Shown piece by piece: positions 8,418 to 17,527 of a DNA stretch of 64,000 nt. The notes below the pieces were generated by a model, which was given only the letters and a program-made list of their open reading frames with translations, did not search any database and was not told where the DNA came from. Position numbers and translations under genes: made by a program. The stretch spans positions 124,001 through 188,000 of the forward strand of contig CANLSQ010000002.1 in assembly GCA_947493955.1 (NCBI GenBank), read 5' to 3'. Within the stretch, counting starts at the first letter, position 1. Every line of letters begins with the position of its first letter. This DNA is from an uncultured Sphingomonadaceae bacterium (GTDB lineage Bacteria > Pseudomonadota > Alphaproteobacteria > Sphingomonadales > Sphingomonadaceae).

Positions 8418-9434
8418 ATGAATGAGATTCTGACCATATTTAGAGCATTGGCTGACCCGACGCGGATTCGAATCATGCTGTTATTGCTCAAGATGGAGCT
8501 TGCAGTTGGCGAGCTCGCGCAAATCCTGGAGCAAAGCCAGCCTCGCATTTCTCGCCATATCCGGATTTTGGATGAAGCGGGCCTGGCAGAACGCCGAAAG
8601 GAAGGAAGCTGGGTTTTTCTTCGGCCTGGACAGGCCCCCGAGCTCGACGTCCTGCGCCGACTTTTTCGCGCGAAAAATGTTGTAACGTCAGAACAGGCCC
8701 TTAGTGATCAAGCGCAACTATCCCTCGTCCGCAAAGCGCGAGCTGAAATGGCGGAACGTTATTTTGAGGCTCATGCTGAGGAATGGGATGCTATCCGATC
8801 ACTGCACTTGCCAGAAGATGATGTGGAGCAGGCCATGCTCGCCTTGCTGAAAGACATTAATCTGGGACATATGCTCGACATCGGTACAGGTACAGGAAGG
8901 ATGGTTGAGCTTTTCGGACCAAATTCCGAAAAAGTCACAGCTCTCGACAAAAGCCCAGAAATGTTGCGTCTGGCGCGGGCGAAGATACTGGGTGATAAAG
9001 CCGATCAGGCGGAACTGGCCAGCAAAACTGAACTGAAAATTGGCGATTTTAACAACCTGCCAATTGAAGACAATCAGGTGGACAGCGTCCTATTGCATCA
9101 AGTTCTACATTATGCACAGCATCCAGAAGCCGCTCTGGCAGAAGTATCGAGAGTACTGCGCCATGGTGGAACAGTCATGATCGCGGATTTTGCACCGCAT
9201 GACCGTGAAGAGCTGCGGTCCGCCCATGCGCATGCGCGGCTTGGTTTTTCCGACGACAGCATGAAACGCTGGTTCGCAGATTCTCAGATTGATATGGTGC
9301 AAAGCAGAACACTTGATGGCGGCGAACTGACTGTCAAAATATGGGTTGGGCGCAAATCCGGCCTTTCACAAATTCATACCGGTACTCGCACTGCATCTTC
9401 CACAAATATAAAACAAAAAAGAGCAACCTTATGA
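8418..9434 (+). CDS. ArsR-family regulator fused to SAM-dependent methyltransferase (SahR-like)
   Basis: 338 residues from the ATG at 8418. An in-frame ATG at 8406 lies inside the -10 box and is unlikely to be used. Residues 1-90 form an ArsR winged helix (ALADPTRIRIM, then the recognition-helix region SQPRISRHIRILDEAGL). Residues about 150-265 form a class I methyltransferase domain with DIGTGTG near residue 154. Its stop overlaps the metF start (ATGA), and metH follows. ArsR regulators of the SAM/SAH cycle (SahR type) are known in Proteobacteria; here the methyltransferase-like domain probably senses SAM or SAH, and the palindrome upstream is the likely autoregulatory operator. Effector identity is inference. 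Confidence 0.8.
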   Translation: MNEILTIFRALADPTRIRIMLLLLKMELAVGELAQILEQSQPRISRHIRILDEAGLAERRKEGSWVFLRPGQAPELDVLRRLFRAKNVVTSEQALSDQAQLSLVRKARAEMAERYFEAHAEEWDAIRSLHLPEDDVEQAMLALLKDINLGHMLDIGTGTGRMVELFGPNSEKVTALDKSPEMLRLARAKILGDKADQAELASKTELKIGDFNNLPIEDNQVDSVLLHQVLHYAQHPEAALAEVSRVLRHGGTVMIADFAPHDREELRSAHAHARLGFSDDSMKRWFADSQIDMVQSRTLDGGELTVKIWVGRKSGLSQIHTGTRTASSTNIKQKRATL

Positions 9435-10387
9435 CGGAACATACCAGACCTTTGGGCTTGAACGAACTGGAGGAAGCGAAACGGGCACTGGACGTTCCAC
9501 TATTTGCCGGATTGAGCGGTGATGCGGATGTTTCCTTTGAGTTTTTTCCACCAAAATCGGAGAAAATGGAACAGACATTGTGGGACAGTGTCGTGACCTT
9601 GGAACCACTCAATCCCCGGTTTGTATCAGTAACCTATGGGGCTGGCGGATCAACACGCGAACGAACCCATGCTACAGTAGCACGGATTGCCAAAGAAACC
9701 CGCATTCCGGCGGCGGCACATCTGACCTGTGTCGGGGCCAGTAAGGCGGAAATTGCCGAAGTCGCGCAGTCTTATTGGGAAGCCGGTGTGCGCCATATAG
9801 TTGCCCTGCGCGGAGACCCGCCAGCCGAAGGCCAGGCCTTCGAACCGCATCCTGAAGGATATAATAGTGCCGCGGAATTGGTTGCAGGGCTTAAGGACAT
9901 TGCACCTTTTGAGATTTCGGTGGCGGCCTATCCGGAAACGCATCCGGAGGCCAATTGTCCGCAGAGCGATCTCGACAATCTCAAGCGCAAGCTGGATGCC
10001 GGTGCAAGCCGTGCAATTACGCAGTTTTTCTTTACCGCAGAGGCGTTTTTCCGGTTCCGGGATGCAGCGGGAGCGGCAGGGATTGATGCCGAATTGGTAC
10101 CGGGTATATTGCCGGTATCGAACGTGGCCCAGACGCGGAAGTTTGCGGGCATGTGCGGCGCGGAAATTCCCGCATGGATGAACGACCTGTTCGAAGGCCT
10201 GGATGACCACCCCTCCGCGCGCCAGCTGATCGCGGCAACCGTCGCGGCGGAACTGTGCCGCAAGCTATATGCGGGCGGCGTCCGGCAGTTCCATTTCTAC
10301 ACACTCAACCGGGCTGAGCTGAGCTACGCCATCTGCCACCTGCTCGGCAAACGCCCCTCCGGCACGGCGCAGGAGAAAGCGGCATGA
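9431..10387 (+). CDS. metF: 5,10-methylenetetrahydrofolate reductase
   Basis: 318 residues from the ATG at 9431, which overlaps the regulator's stop by 4 bases. A much longer frame exists upstream but belongs to the regulator region. The family signatures are clear: SFEFFPPKSEKME near the N-terminus, FVSVTYGAGGSTRERT, AAHLTCVGAS, and the FAD-binding LRGDPP segment. The enzyme makes 5-methyl-THF, the methyl donor for methionine synthase, encoded next door. Its stop overlaps the start of the metH N-terminal gene by 4 bases. Confidence 0.95.
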   Translation: MTEHTRPLGLNELEEAKRALDVPLFAGLSGDADVSFEFFPPKSEKMEQTLWDSVVTLEPLNPRFVSVTYGAGGSTRERTHATVARIAKETRIPAAAHLTCVGASKAEIAEVAQSYWEAGVRHIVALRGDPPAEGQAFEPHPEGYNSAAELVAGLKDIAPFEISVAAYPETHPEANCPQSDLDNLKRKLDAGASRAITQFFFTAEAFFRFRDAAGAAGIDAELVPGILPVSNVAQTRKFAGMCGAEIPAWMNDLFEGLDDHPSARQLIAATVAAELCRKLYAGGVRQFHFYTLNRAELSYAICHLLGKRPSGTAQEKAA

Positions 10388-11433
10388 CGGGTCCGGGTGA
10401 ACAACTGCGTGCGCTTGCGGCGGAACGCATCCTGGTGTTTGACGGTGGCTATGGCACCGCGATCCAGAATCACGGCCTTGGCGAGCGTGACTATCGCGGC
10501 ACACTCGAACTCAGCGATGACCAGAAAGGCAATAATGACCTGCTCAGCCTGACCCGGCCGGATATTATTGAAGGCATTCACACGGCCTATCTCGAAGCGG
10601 GCGCGGATATTGTCGAAACCAATACGTTCAGCTCGACCGAGATCAGTCAGGCCGATTATGGCTGCGAACATCTGGTGAAGGACATCAACATCAAATCTGC
10701 CGAAATCGCGCGCCGGGCCTGTGACAAGGCCGAGGCGAAAGATGGCAGGAAACGTTTCGTCGCCGGTTCCATCGGCCCGACCAACAAGACGCTGTCACTG
10801 TCACCGGATGTGAATGACCCCGGTTTTCGCGAGATTGATTTTGACTATCTGAAAAGTGTCTATCGCGAGCAATGCGATGCCCTGATCGCAGGCGGCGTCG
10901 ATTTCCTGTTGATCGAGACGATCTTTGACACGCTCAACGCCAAATGCGCCGGCATGGCGGCACAGGAAGCCGCCGAGGCCTGTGATCGCGACGTACCGCT
11001 GATGATCTCGATGACGCTGACGGACCTGTCGGGCCGCAATCTCTCCGGTCATACGGTCGAGGCTTTCTGGCACGCGGTGCGCCATCTGAAACCGCTGACC
11101 ATGGGTCTCAACTGCTCCTTTGGCGCGGATCAATTGCGCCCGCATCTCGCGATGTTGGCGAAGGAGGCCGATACGCTGATCATGGCTTATCCTAATGCCG
11201 GCCTGCCCAATGAACTGGGCGAGTATGATGAAACGCCTGATCAAACCGCCGCGCTGATCGGCGAATGGCTGGATGACAGTCTGGTCAATATTGTCGGTGG
11301 CTGCTGCGGTACGACGCCGGAACATATCGACGCCATTGCCAAGGCGGTCGAGAGCGCGAAACCACGCGCTACGGTTTCGCCAGCGGTGCAAACACGTCTG
11401 TCTGGCTTGGAGCCATTCACCATGGCGGCGTGA
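10384..11433 (+). CDS. Methionine synthase, homocysteine S-methyltransferase domain (split MetH, part 1)
   Basis: 349 residues corresponding to the N-terminal module of MetH only. The zinc site is visible as a Cys in GLNCSFGAD and the CC pair in VGGCCGTTPEHI; the beginning has the DGGYGTAIQ motif. In sphingomonads and some other alphaproteobacteria metH is split into this module and a second protein with the folate, cobalamin and reactivation domains. Together they transfer the methyl group from 5-methyl-THF to homocysteine. It overlaps metF by 4 bases, but its partner lies 520 bases downstream after an inserted gene. Confidence 0.92.
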   Translation: MTGPGEQLRALAAERILVFDGGYGTAIQNHGLGERDYRGTLELSDDQKGNNDLLSLTRPDIIEGIHTAYLEAGADIVETNTFSSTEISQADYGCEHLVKDINIKSAEIARRACDKAEAKDGRKRFVAGSIGPTNKTLSLSPDVNDPGFREIDFDYLKSVYREQCDALIAGGVDFLLIETIFDTLNAKCAGMAAQEAAEACDRDVPLMISMTLTDLSGRNLSGHTVEAFWHAVRHLKPLTMGLNCSFGADQLRPHLAMLAKEADTLIMAYPNAGLPNELGEYDETPDQTAALIGEWLDDSLVNIVGGCCGTTPEHIDAIAKAVESAKPRATVSPAVQTRLSGLEPFTMAA

Positions 11434-11957
11434 TGAAGCTTTCAGACCGCCACAGACGCGCAGTTAAATTGAGTATTCTAGTGATTCCCATTTTTTTGAC
11501 CGTTGCAGGATCATTGCTCACCGGTATGGCCGAATGCGACCATAGAATGAGCACGATATATACTGAAAACAAATGTAGTGATAACGAAGCTCAGCTTAGC
11601 CTGTTGGGGGGACAGCTGGCGGGATGGGGTCAATTTTTGGCTATAACGACCTGGCCGGCGGCATTGATTATCGTTGGATTCCGGAAACTGAATGACCCTG
11701 ACATGCGGCTATTGTTGATCGGTTATTTGTTGGTCATGGCTTCGCCAATAATACTGCCATTTGCTAGCTCTGCCATTGGATCAATTTCAGGGTGCAATCC
11801 CTACACCGCTAGTGCCCAATCTCCTTGTATTTTACTTGGAACGGATTTGACAGGACTACTATCCGGAGCCGTATTTTTCGGCTGGTACGCAATTTTCATC
11901 TGGCCTGTAGCAACGGTATTGGCCGGACTTTTTGCTTTTGGAATATATAACAAATGA
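11433..11957 (+). CDS. Membrane protein of unknown function inserted between the metH halves
   Basis: 174 residues from the ATG at 11433 (a GTG one codon earlier is possible). About four hydrophobic segments are seen: residues 12-30, 55-75, 85-105 and 145-170, with two Cys-containing extracytoplasmic loops (AECDHRM...NKCSD and SGCNPY...SPC) that could form disulfides. The DNA is visibly more AT-rich than the flanking metH genes. It keeps tight overlaps on both sides (TGATG with part 1, ATGA with part 2). I recognise no family. Its place suggests co-expression with methionine synthesis, not necessarily a role in it. Confidence 0.7.
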   Translation: MKLSDRHRRAVKLSILVIPIFLTVAGSLLTGMAECDHRMSTIYTENKCSDNEAQLSLLGGQLAGWGQFLAITTWPAALIIVGFRKLNDPDMRLLLIGYLLVMASPIILPFASSAIGSISGCNPYTASAQSPCILLGTDLTGLLSGAVFFGWYAIFIWPVATVLAGLFAFGIYNK

Positions 11958-14584
11958 CCACACCCCCCTCTTCCGCGCAATTCGTCAATATCGGCGAACG
12001 CACCAATGTTACCGGGTCCGCGCGGTTCAAAAAGCTCATCCTTAACGACGACTATGAAGCCGCCGTCGAAGTCGCGCGCCAGCAGGTCGAAAATGGCGCG
12101 CAGATTATCGACGTGAACATGGATGAAGGCCTGCTCGACGCTGAACATGCGATGACGACTTTCCTCAAGCTGATCGCGGCTGAGCCTGACATCGCCCGCG
12201 TGCCGGTGATGATCGACAGCTCCAAATGGTCGGTGATCGAGGCTGGCCTGAAATGCGTGTCGGGCAAACCGATTGTCAATTCCATCTCGATGAAGGAAGG
12301 CGAAGAGGAATTTCTCGCCCATGCCCGCAAATGCATGGCTTATGGCGCCGCCGTTGTCGTCATGGCCTTTGACGAGACCGGACAAGCGGACACCAAAGAG
12401 CGCAAGGTCGAGATTTGCGAGCGCGCCTATAAGCTGCTCACCGGCATCGGCTTTCCGCCGGAAGATATTATTTTCGACCCCAATGTGTTTGCAGTCGCGA
12501 CCGGGATAGACGAACATCGCCGCTACGGACTGGACTTCATCGAGGCCGTTGCTGAAATCAAGGCGCGCTGCCCCCATGTCCATTTTTCCGGTGGCCTCTC
12601 CAACCTGTCCTTCAGCTTCCGTGGTAACGAACCGGTGCGCCGTGCGATGCACAGTGTCTTTCTCTATCACGCCATTCCCGCCGGACTCGACATGGCTATC
12701 GTCAATGCCGGGCAGCTGGATATTTACGACGATATCGATCCTGTCCTGCGCGAACATTGCGAGGATGTCATTCTCGACCGCGAACCGAAAGATGGCGGTG
12801 ATGCCACCGACCGGTTGATCACGCTGGCCGAAAAATTCCGCGGCACCGACAAGGCGGCGGAAAAAGCAGCCGCCGAGTGGCGCGGCTATGATGTCGTCAA
12901 GCGCCTCGAACATGCGCTGGTCAAAGGCATTGATGCCCATATTATCGAAGATACCGAAGAAATGCGGGTGTCGGTCAAGGATGCTGGCGGTCGGCCCATC
13001 GAGGTTATCGAAGGTCCTTTAATGGACGGCATGAATGTCGTCGGTGACCTGTTCGGATCGGGCAAAATGTTCCTGCCACAGGTGGTGAAGTCAGCGCGCG
13101 TTATGAAAAAGGCTGTCGCTCATCTCTTCCCGTTTATCGAGGAGGAAAAGGAAGAGGGTGCCAAAGGCAAAGGCAAGATCATCATGGCGACGGTCAAGGG
13201 CGACGTGCATGATATTGGCAAGAATATCGTCGGCGTCGTGCTGCAGTGCAATGGCTTTGAAGTGATTGATCTGGGCGTGATGGTCCCGTGGACCGACATA
13301 TTGAAAGCGGCCAATGAAAATGACGCGGACATGATCGGATTATCCGGCCTGATCACACCCTCGCTCGATGAAATGGTTACCGTTTCCGAAGAGATGGAAC
13401 GCGCCAAGATGACCATGCCGCTGCTGATCGGCGGGGCGACCACATCCAAAACCCATACGGCCTTGCGGATCGAACCGGCCTATTCCGGCCCGACCGTCTA
13501 TGTGCTCGACGCCAGCCGCGCCGTGGGCGTCGCCTCGCAACTGGTCAGCGACACACAGGCTGAAGGTTTTATCGCCAGCACACGCGAGGATTACGAGCAG
13601 GTTCGCCAGGCACGCGCTGGCAAGACGGCAAAGAAACTTGCGACGCTGGACGACGCCCGCGCCAATGGTGCGGCGATCGACATGGACCAGAAGGCGCCCG
13701 CTCCGAAAAAGCCCGGCCTGCATATCTATGAGAACTGGGATCTGGCGGAACTGCGCGACTATATCGACTGGACGCCATTTTTCCGCGCATGGGAACTGGC
13801 CGGAACCTTCCCGGCCATCCTGACCGACGAAGTGGTCGGGGAAAGCGCCAGTGATCTGTATAAAGACGCACAGGTGATGCTGGACCGGATCATCGACGAG
13901 AAATGGCTGACCGCCAAAGGCGTCGCAGGTCTGTGGCGGGCGCGGCGGGATGGTGATGACATCATGGTATCACCGGAAAACGAGGAAGTCGCCCTCCCCA
14001 TGCTGCGCCAACAGGTGAGCAAGCGATCGGGCAAATCAAATAATTGCCTCGCCGATTTTATCGATACGTCCGATGACTGGATGGGCGGCTTTGCGGTGAC
14101 CGCCGGGCACGGCATTGACGAGCATGTCGCGCGGTTTGAAGCGGACAAGGATGATTATAACAGCATCCTCCTGAAAGCGCTCGCCGACCGGCTGGCCGAG
14201 GCTTTTGCCGAGCGGATGCACGAGCATGTGCGCAAGGACCTTTGGGGCTATGCAGCTGACGAGGAGCTGGACAATAAAGCGCTGATCAAGGAACGGTATC
14301 AGGGAATCCGCCCTGCCCCCGGCTATCCTGCCTGTCCGGACCACAGTCTGAAACCCATCCTGTTCGATATGCTGGATGCGACCACCCATACCGGCCTGGA
14401 GTTGACCAGCAGTTTTGCGATGACGCCAACGGCAGCCGTATCCGGTTTCTATTTCGCCCACCCGCAAGCCGATTATTTCGGCGTGGCGCGGATAAGTGAA
14501 GATCAGGTCGAGGATTATGCAGAGCGGCGCGGTGTCTCGCTGGACCGGGCTCGGCAATGGTTGCGGCCCAATTTGAACGAATAA
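11954..14584 (+). CDS. metH: Methionine synthase, folate/cobalamin/reactivation domains (split MetH, part 2)
   Basis: 876 residues. Domain order: pterin-binding TIM barrel (from about residue 8, [11 protein letters not shown]), cobalamin cap and Rossmann domains (about 330-560) with the DxHxxG motif in which H419 is the expected cobalt ligand, and the SAM-binding activation domain (about 585-876, with [12 protein letters not shown]). The homocysteine domain is absent and supplied by the separate upstream protein. The start overlaps the inserted membrane-protein gene by 4 bases. The enzyme closes the methyl cycle regulated by the operon's first gene. Confidence 0.95.
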   Translation: MTTPPSSAQFVNIGERTNVTGSARFKKLILNDDYEAAVEVARQQVENGAQIIDVNMDEGLLDAEHAMTTFLKLIAAEPDIARVPVMIDSSKWSVIEAGLKCVSGKPIVNSISMKEGEEEFLAHARKCMAYGAAVVVMAFDETGQADTKERKVEICERAYKLLTGIGFPPEDIIFDPNVFAVATGIDEHRRYGLDFIEAVAEIKARCPHVHFSGGLSNLSFSFRGNEPVRRAMHSVFLYHAIPAGLDMAIVNAGQLDIYDDIDPVLREHCEDVILDREPKDGGDATDRLITLAEKFRGTDKAAEKAAAEWRGYDVVKRLEHALVKGIDAHIIEDTEEMRVSVKDAGGRPIEVIEGPLMDGMNVVGDLFGSGKMFLPQVVKSARVMKKAVAHLFPFIEEEKEEGAKGKGKIIMATVKGDVHDIGKNIVGVVLQCNGFEVIDLGVMVPWTDILKAANENDADMIGLSGLITPSLDEMVTVSEEMERAKMTMPLLIGGATTSKTHTALRIEPAYSGPTVYVLDASRAVGVASQLVSDTQAEGFIASTREDYEQVRQARAGKTAKKLATLDDARANGAAIDMDQKAPAPKKPGLHIYENWDLAELRDYIDWTPFFRAWELAGTFPAILTDEVVGESASDLYKDAQVMLDRIIDEKWLTAKGVAGLWRARRDGDDIMVSPENEEVALPMLRQQVSKRSGKSNNCLADFIDTSDDWMGGFAVTAGHGIDEHVARFEADKDDYNSILLKALADRLAEAFAERMHEHVRKDLWGYAADEELDNKALIKERYQGIRPAPGYPACPDHSLKPILFDMLDATTHTGLELTSSFAMTPTAAVSGFYFAHPQADYFGVARISEDQVEDYAERRGVSLDRARQWLRPNLNE

Positions 14585-14720
14585 AGGCCGGGTTTGGGCC
14601 GTTAACTTTTCATCTCCATGATGACGCACTCTGGGACAGCGTGATCCCTGATATTGTTTTGAAATGTACTCCGCTTTATGGAAAAGCTGAAATAACCCGC
14701 GTTTTTCAGGAGCTTCGTAC

Positions 14721-15665
14721 GTGAGATTTTCGGTCCCAACTCTTATTGCAGGCCTTTTGGCTGTCGCCAACAGCGCGGCAGCGCACGCACAGGATAGCGC
14801 ACCGTTTACGGTCGCCGAAAACGGACAGGGCTTTTACAGCCTGTCAGAGGCGGTCGAAGCCATTGGCGCGCGCCGCGGCACCATTGTCATCGCACCGGGT
14901 GCCTATGGCGATTGCGCGGTCCAGACCGAAGGACAGATTACCTATCGCGCCGAGATTGCCGGACAAGCCATATTTGATGGCGGGATTTGCGAAGGCAAGG
15001 CATCACTGGTGCTGCGCGGGCGCGCGGCTGTAGTGGACGGCATCATCTTCCAGAACCAGCGCGTGCCCGATGGCAATGGCGCAGGCATCCGGCTGGAACG
15101 CGGCAATCTGACCATCACCAATGCGCTGTTCCGCAATAGCGAACAGGGATTGCTGACCGCCGATGATGCCAGTGGCAGCATTGTCATTGACCGTTCCACT
15201 TTCCAGCGGCTGGGCCGCTGTGACCGCGGACTTTCCTGTGCGCACAGCATCTATATTGGCGATTATGGCTCGCTGCGCGTCACCAACAGCCGTTTTGAAA
15301 AAGGCAGCGGCGGTCATTATGTGAAAAGCCGCGCACCCCGGATCACCGTCACCAACAGCAGTTTTGACGACACCCAAGGGCGCACCACCAATTACATGAT
15401 CGACCTGCCTGCGGGCGCATCCGGCGTGATCAGCGGTAACGTGTTCGTGCAGGGCCAGAACAAGGAAAACTGGAGCGCCTTTATCGCCGTGGCTGCCGAG
15501 GGCAAAAAACACAGCGCCGCCGGTCTCAACATCCATTCAAACAGCGCATCGCTCGCCAAAGGCGTCGAGCGCAACACCTGGTTTGTTGCCGACTGGAGCG
15601 GTGACCAGATGCGTATCGCGAATAACAGGCTGGGCCGGGGCCTGACCCGTTACGAACGGCGGTAA
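14721..15665 (+). CDS. Exported right-handed beta-helix repeat protein
   Basis: 314 residues, GTG start with AGGAG 9 bases upstream. A signal peptide (to about residue 24, AAAHAQ) is followed by repeated short strands with Asn/Ser turn positions (GIRLERGNLTITNALFRNS, SLRVTNSRFEKGS, RITVTNSSFDDTQ), the pattern of parallel beta-helix proteins such as pectate-lyase-like folds. These often bind or cleave polysaccharides, but no catalytic motif is evident. It is about 135 bases after metH and convergent with the phosphatase gene. Confidence 0.75.
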   Translation: MRFSVPTLIAGLLAVANSAAAHAQDSAPFTVAENGQGFYSLSEAVEAIGARRGTIVIAPGAYGDCAVQTEGQITYRAEIAGQAIFDGGICEGKASLVLRGRAAVVDGIIFQNQRVPDGNGAGIRLERGNLTITNALFRNSEQGLLTADDASGSIVIDRSTFQRLGRCDRGLSCAHSIYIGDYGSLRVTNSRFEKGSGGHYVKSRAPRITVTNSSFDDTQGRTTNYMIDLPAGASGVISGNVFVQGQNKENWSAFIAVAAEGKKHSAAGLNIHSNSASLAKGVERNTWFVADWSGDQMRIANNRLGRGLTRYERR

Positions 15666-15678
15666 GTTTGAAGCTATT

Positions 15679-15755
15679 GTGCTCCGCGCTTGATGCGGAG
15701 CCCAGGATGGCTGTTCTTACGATCTACCCTAGGCTCCGCATCAGGTGCGGAGCAC
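15679..15755. repeat. Inverted repeat with GTGCTCCGC-type arms between convergent genes
   Basis: The left arm (15679-15702) and right arm (15732-15755) are 24 bases each and match in inverted orientation at all but two positions. Each arm also contains a smaller CTCCGC/GCGGAG dyad. The element fills the gap between two converging genes and could serve as a bidirectional terminator. It has the look of a dispersed REP-like sequence; copies elsewhere cannot be checked from this window. Confidence 0.65.
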
Positions 15756-15770
15756 GTCGCTCTGTAAAAA

Positions 15771-17444
15771 CTACTGACAGCTATCCTCCACACCGCCGTC
15801 AATATCCAGACAGCGGCCGTCAAATTCGCCTTGGGGGACATCCAGACCGATGATCGCGGCCAGGGTCGGGGCAATGTCGACCGTCTGTACCGCCAGTGGC
15901 TGTTCAAAATGGCTCATGCCCTTACGCCAGAACAGGATCGGTACACGCCGGTCATATTCCCACGGGCTGCCATGGGTCGCGACATAGCCGCGCATCGCTT
16001 TGGCAATCGGCGTGACCGATTTTTTCAGCAGCACGATGAAATCGCCGGACCGGTCGGGATGAAACGAGGCGCGCGCTCTTTCCTCCATAGTCCATTCCTG
16101 AACCGGTCCCTGCGGCATCGGCATGGTGGCGAGATCCGCTCCATCAAACACCGCATGGACCTGTGGGTGATTACGTATCTGTTTGATCGCCTCGGCCTTC
16201 ACCCTGGCCCTGGTATCGGCATCCAGCGCCAGACTGACATAATAGTCGCCAAACGGGCTGTCGGCATAGAGCACCGGGTCCTCACCGGTCAGGGACAGCG
16301 CCTGCCTGATCTGCGCGCCAATGTCTTTTGCATTCAGCTTGGCATCAACCCGCTGGGCCTTTGGCGCGCCTTGCTGTTTCAGCCGTTCCGGCAAATCATG
16401 GCCGCCATGGTCGGCCGTCAGAACGACCAGATAATCACGCTCCATCGCGTCCAGCGCATCGAAAAACTGTCCCAGATTTTTATCCAGCTCGGACAGGTTG
16501 ATGCACATCTCCACCCCCCCGGTGCCAAAGGCATGACCGACATAATCCGTTGCGGAGAGCCCGATATTCAGGACATCGGTAAATTCAAACGTACCGAGCC
16601 GCTCATCCTGAACCATTTTCGCCGCCAGCGCCAATATCGCGGCATCAAAATCCGGGGACGCGCGGAAGATACGCGCGCCATTTTCGGGGCGCTGGAACCG
16701 GTAGGTACCCACAGCATTTTCCGTGCCTAGCGGGATTGCCCGGTTGCGGGCCTCGCAATGGGCCGGCACCGCCATGGGCGCTCGCGGCCGGGCGAGCATA
16801 GTCTTGAGATCCGCGTTGAACTTGGCAAGCGCGGGCAACATCAGTCCGCCCTGTTTGGTTTCAAATCCTTCGCCCCGCCACCAGAATATCATGTCCGGCG
16901 CGTTGCCGCCCATCATCAAGGCCGAACGGTCTTTGCCTGCCACCGCCATATTGCGTGAATCACGCGACACTGTCTTCAGCCGCTCCCCCAATGTCGGCAC
17001 CAGCAGATGCCATGCCGAGGCCACATAATCGCCCTGCGTCGCGGCGGTAATGCTGCCAAAACTTGTGCCCTCAATCCGTTCATCTTCGGCGCAATAGATG
17101 GTTTTGTCATCACGCTTTACGCCCAGGTCGATCCAGTTATTGGCGATGATACCGGCGCGGCCGGGATGAACGCCGGTCATGATGGTCGCGTGCCCGGGAC
17201 AGGTTTCGGTCGCGGCATGCCCCTGATAACCCGATGGGAATACTGCACCGCTCGCCAGCCGTTTCAGGCCACCGGTAAAAGTGCTGCGATATTCGCTGAA
17301 CAGATCGGACGAAAACTGGTCCACCGATATGGCTATGACCAGTTTCGGCCTGCCGGCCTGTTCTTCGCTGTGATCTTCGGCATTGGCCGCGGCGGAAATT
17401 GCGATAAAAGCTATGAATCCTGTAACATATTTTATGACGCGCAC
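15771..17444 (-). CDS. Exported alkaline phosphatase superfamily enzyme (phosphodiesterase/pyrophosphatase type)
   Basis: 557 residues from a GTG at 17444 with GGGGA upstream; an ATG at 17513 would add 23 residues that do not look like a signal peptide. Signal peptide to about residue 22 (SAAANA). The superfamily is seen in the metal site AISVDQF near the N-terminus, the nucleophile Thr in AATETCPGHATIMTG, DHGGHD later, and a final HGSPWEYDRRVPILFW segment. This matches PhoX-independent AP/NPP-type hydrolases that act on phosphomonoesters or diesters in the periplasm. Convergent with the beta-helix gene, divergent from the DsbD gene. Confidence 0.85.
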   Translation of the reverse strand: MRVIKYVTGFIAFIAISAAANAEDHSEEQAGRPKLVIAISVDQFSSDLFSEYRSTFTGGLKRLASGAVFPSGYQGHAATETCPGHATIMTGVHPGRAGIIANNWIDLGVKRDDKTIYCAEDERIEGTSFGSITAATQGDYVASAWHLLVPTLGERLKTVSRDSRNMAVAGKDRSALMMGGNAPDMIFWWRGEGFETKQGGLMLPALAKFNADLKTMLARPRAPMAVPAHCEARNRAIPLGTENAVGTYRFQRPENGARIFRASPDFDAAILALAAKMVQDERLGTFEFTDVLNIGLSATDYVGHAFGTGGVEMCINLSELDKNLGQFFDALDAMERDYLVVLTADHGGHDLPERLKQQGAPKAQRVDAKLNAKDIGAQIRQALSLTGEDPVLYADSPFGDYYVSLALDADTRARVKAEAIKQIRNHPQVHAVFDGADLATMPMPQGPVQEWTMEERARASFHPDRSGDFIVLLKKSVTPIAKAMRGYVATHGSPWEYDRRVPILFWRKGMSHFEQPLAVQTVDIAPTLAAIIGLDVPQGEFDGRCLDIDGGVEDSCQ

Positions 17445-17527
17445 GAATAATCCCCATGGTATAAAGCGGCTATGGCAAGAGAGCCCCGGATAGCCTAACA
17501 GCGTTAAAGACAAAATGGTGAGTTTTT

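Noticed and set aside
11801-12940. Minus-strand open frame of about 380 codons
   Set aside because: Antisense to the metH part 2 gene, whose domains are unmistakable; an effect of codon bias.
15831-16730. Long plus-strand open frame of about 300 codons
   Set aside because: It lies wholly antisense to the phosphatase gene, which has a signal peptide and catalytic motifs; the plus frame is His/Arg/Gln-rich without motifs.
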